Positions 63,533 to 64,000 of a stretch of DNA of 64,000 bases are shown piece after piece. Origin of the DNA: Pardosa pseudoannulata. Lineage: Eukaryota; Arthropoda; Arachnida; Araneae; Lycosidae. Positions within the stretch are counted from its first letter, which is position 1, and every line of letters begins with the position of its first letter. The notes below the pieces were generated by a model. That model ran no database searches and was not told the origin of the DNA. It worked only from the letters and a program-made list of their open reading frames with translations. The stretch lies in the NCBI GenBank assembly GCA_032207245.1, contig CM063498.1, positions 50,858,346 through 50,922,345 of the forward strand. The letters are read 5' to 3'. Both the position numbers and the translations under genes were made by a program.

Positions 63533-64000
63533 TCTTTATATATAAAATTCATCTATGTGTTTGTAATAAACTCCTCCTAAACGGCTGGACTGATTTTGAT
63601 GAAATTTTGTGCATGTTATTAAGTTGATTCGAGAATGTTTAGATTCAAAATTTAATTCGATAGGAAACGTTTTTTTTAAAGTAAAAATCCAGAATTGGGC
63701 TCTTATTGAGATCATTATAATGCTGCTTGAAGCCCATCACGTATCTGTGGCGCAGTGGTCAGCGCAAAGGGCTTCAGTACGAGAAGTACCAGGATCGAAT
63801 CATCGTACAAGCGATGCGGGAGTTTTTATTTAATCGAATTACGTTTGAGGTGACGGTACGTGCGGTGGCATCATGTATTTTTAAAATAATTTTTTCCCTT
63901 CCTTTTGCATCAAAACGGTCCAATTTATAAGTTATTTAAAAATATTGTACAATTTTTGGATTTACAGCTTTAAAATAGGACATTATCTATCGGGTCGTCT
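63533..64000 (+). mobile_element. Probable Helitron 5' end, cut by window edge
   Basis: TCTTTATATATAAAATTC follows an A, as at a Helitron 5' terminus, and is followed by TTTGTAATAAACTCCTCC and GATTTTGATGAAATTTTG, a pattern common at the 5' ends of arthropod Helitrons (from memory, not searched). The 3' hairpin and CTRR end would be beyond 64000. Short frames inside are not convincing. Confidence 0.5.
63746..63805 (+). other. tRNA-like A/B box pair
   Basis: TGGCGCAGTGG at 63748-63758 is an excellent A box, and GGATCGAATCA at 63792-63802 is a reasonable B box about 33 bp later. Stems are poorly paired, so this is a tRNA-derived repeat or captured fragment and not a functional tRNA gene. Confidence 0.55.

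Overview
The window is eukaryotic nuclear DNA. It is strongly AT-rich, dominated by tandem repeats and long (TA)n/(CA)n microsatellites, and carries hAT and Helitron transposons, tRNA-derived SINE-like repeats and one spliced gene with GT-AG introns. The spliced gene encodes a small secreted prokineticin-domain (astakine/MIT1-like) peptide. That family, together with the transposon content, suggests an arthropod, possibly a chelicerate. The taxon is inference only.

Region 1 (1-43900) is a macrosatellite. Six head-to-tail copies (three full-length, one with its 3' end deleted, one short, one cut by a gap) of a unit about 9.1-9.2 kb long run from the left edge to an assembly gap. The first four copies carry, on the minus strand, an intronless open reading frame of 181 codons whose protein is identical in all four. 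I do not recognise its family. A diverged, broken copy of its C-terminal 47 codons lies just downstream, before an AATAAA. Copy 3 carries two Helitron-like elements joined head to tail. From the end of copy 4 onward the unit is a 6.78-kb deleted form that lacks the ORF. The rest of each unit is AT-rich noncoding DNA with a 68-codon plus-strand ORF, a 69-codon ATG-less minus-strand ORF, a variable minisatellite and a microsatellite belt.

Region 2 (43901-50800) starts with a 100-N gap. A decayed hAT transposase pseudogene (SCAND3/ZBED5-like) follows on the minus strand. It abuts an array of about 16-17 diverged units of about 283 bp, most of which contain a strong GTAAGT motif.

Region 3 (51380-60124) holds the one convincing spliced gene. 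It has a TATA box, a signal-peptide exon, two cysteine-rich exons, a short terminal exon and a polyadenylation signal, about 90 codons in all. Intron 1 (6.3 kb) holds a 311-bp tandem array, a possible SINE, a hAT MITE with near-perfect 8-bp target duplications, and other duplicated repeats. Intron 3 holds two long (TA)n(TG)n tracts.

Region 4 (60165-64000) has eight nearly identical 359-bp units, each containing a tRNA-like SINE head, ending in a diverged SINE copy. At the right edge is a probable Helitron 5' terminus containing another tRNA-like promoter. No functional link between the 181-codon ORF array and the peptide gene is visible. An assembly gap separates them, so even their adjacency depends on scaffolding.
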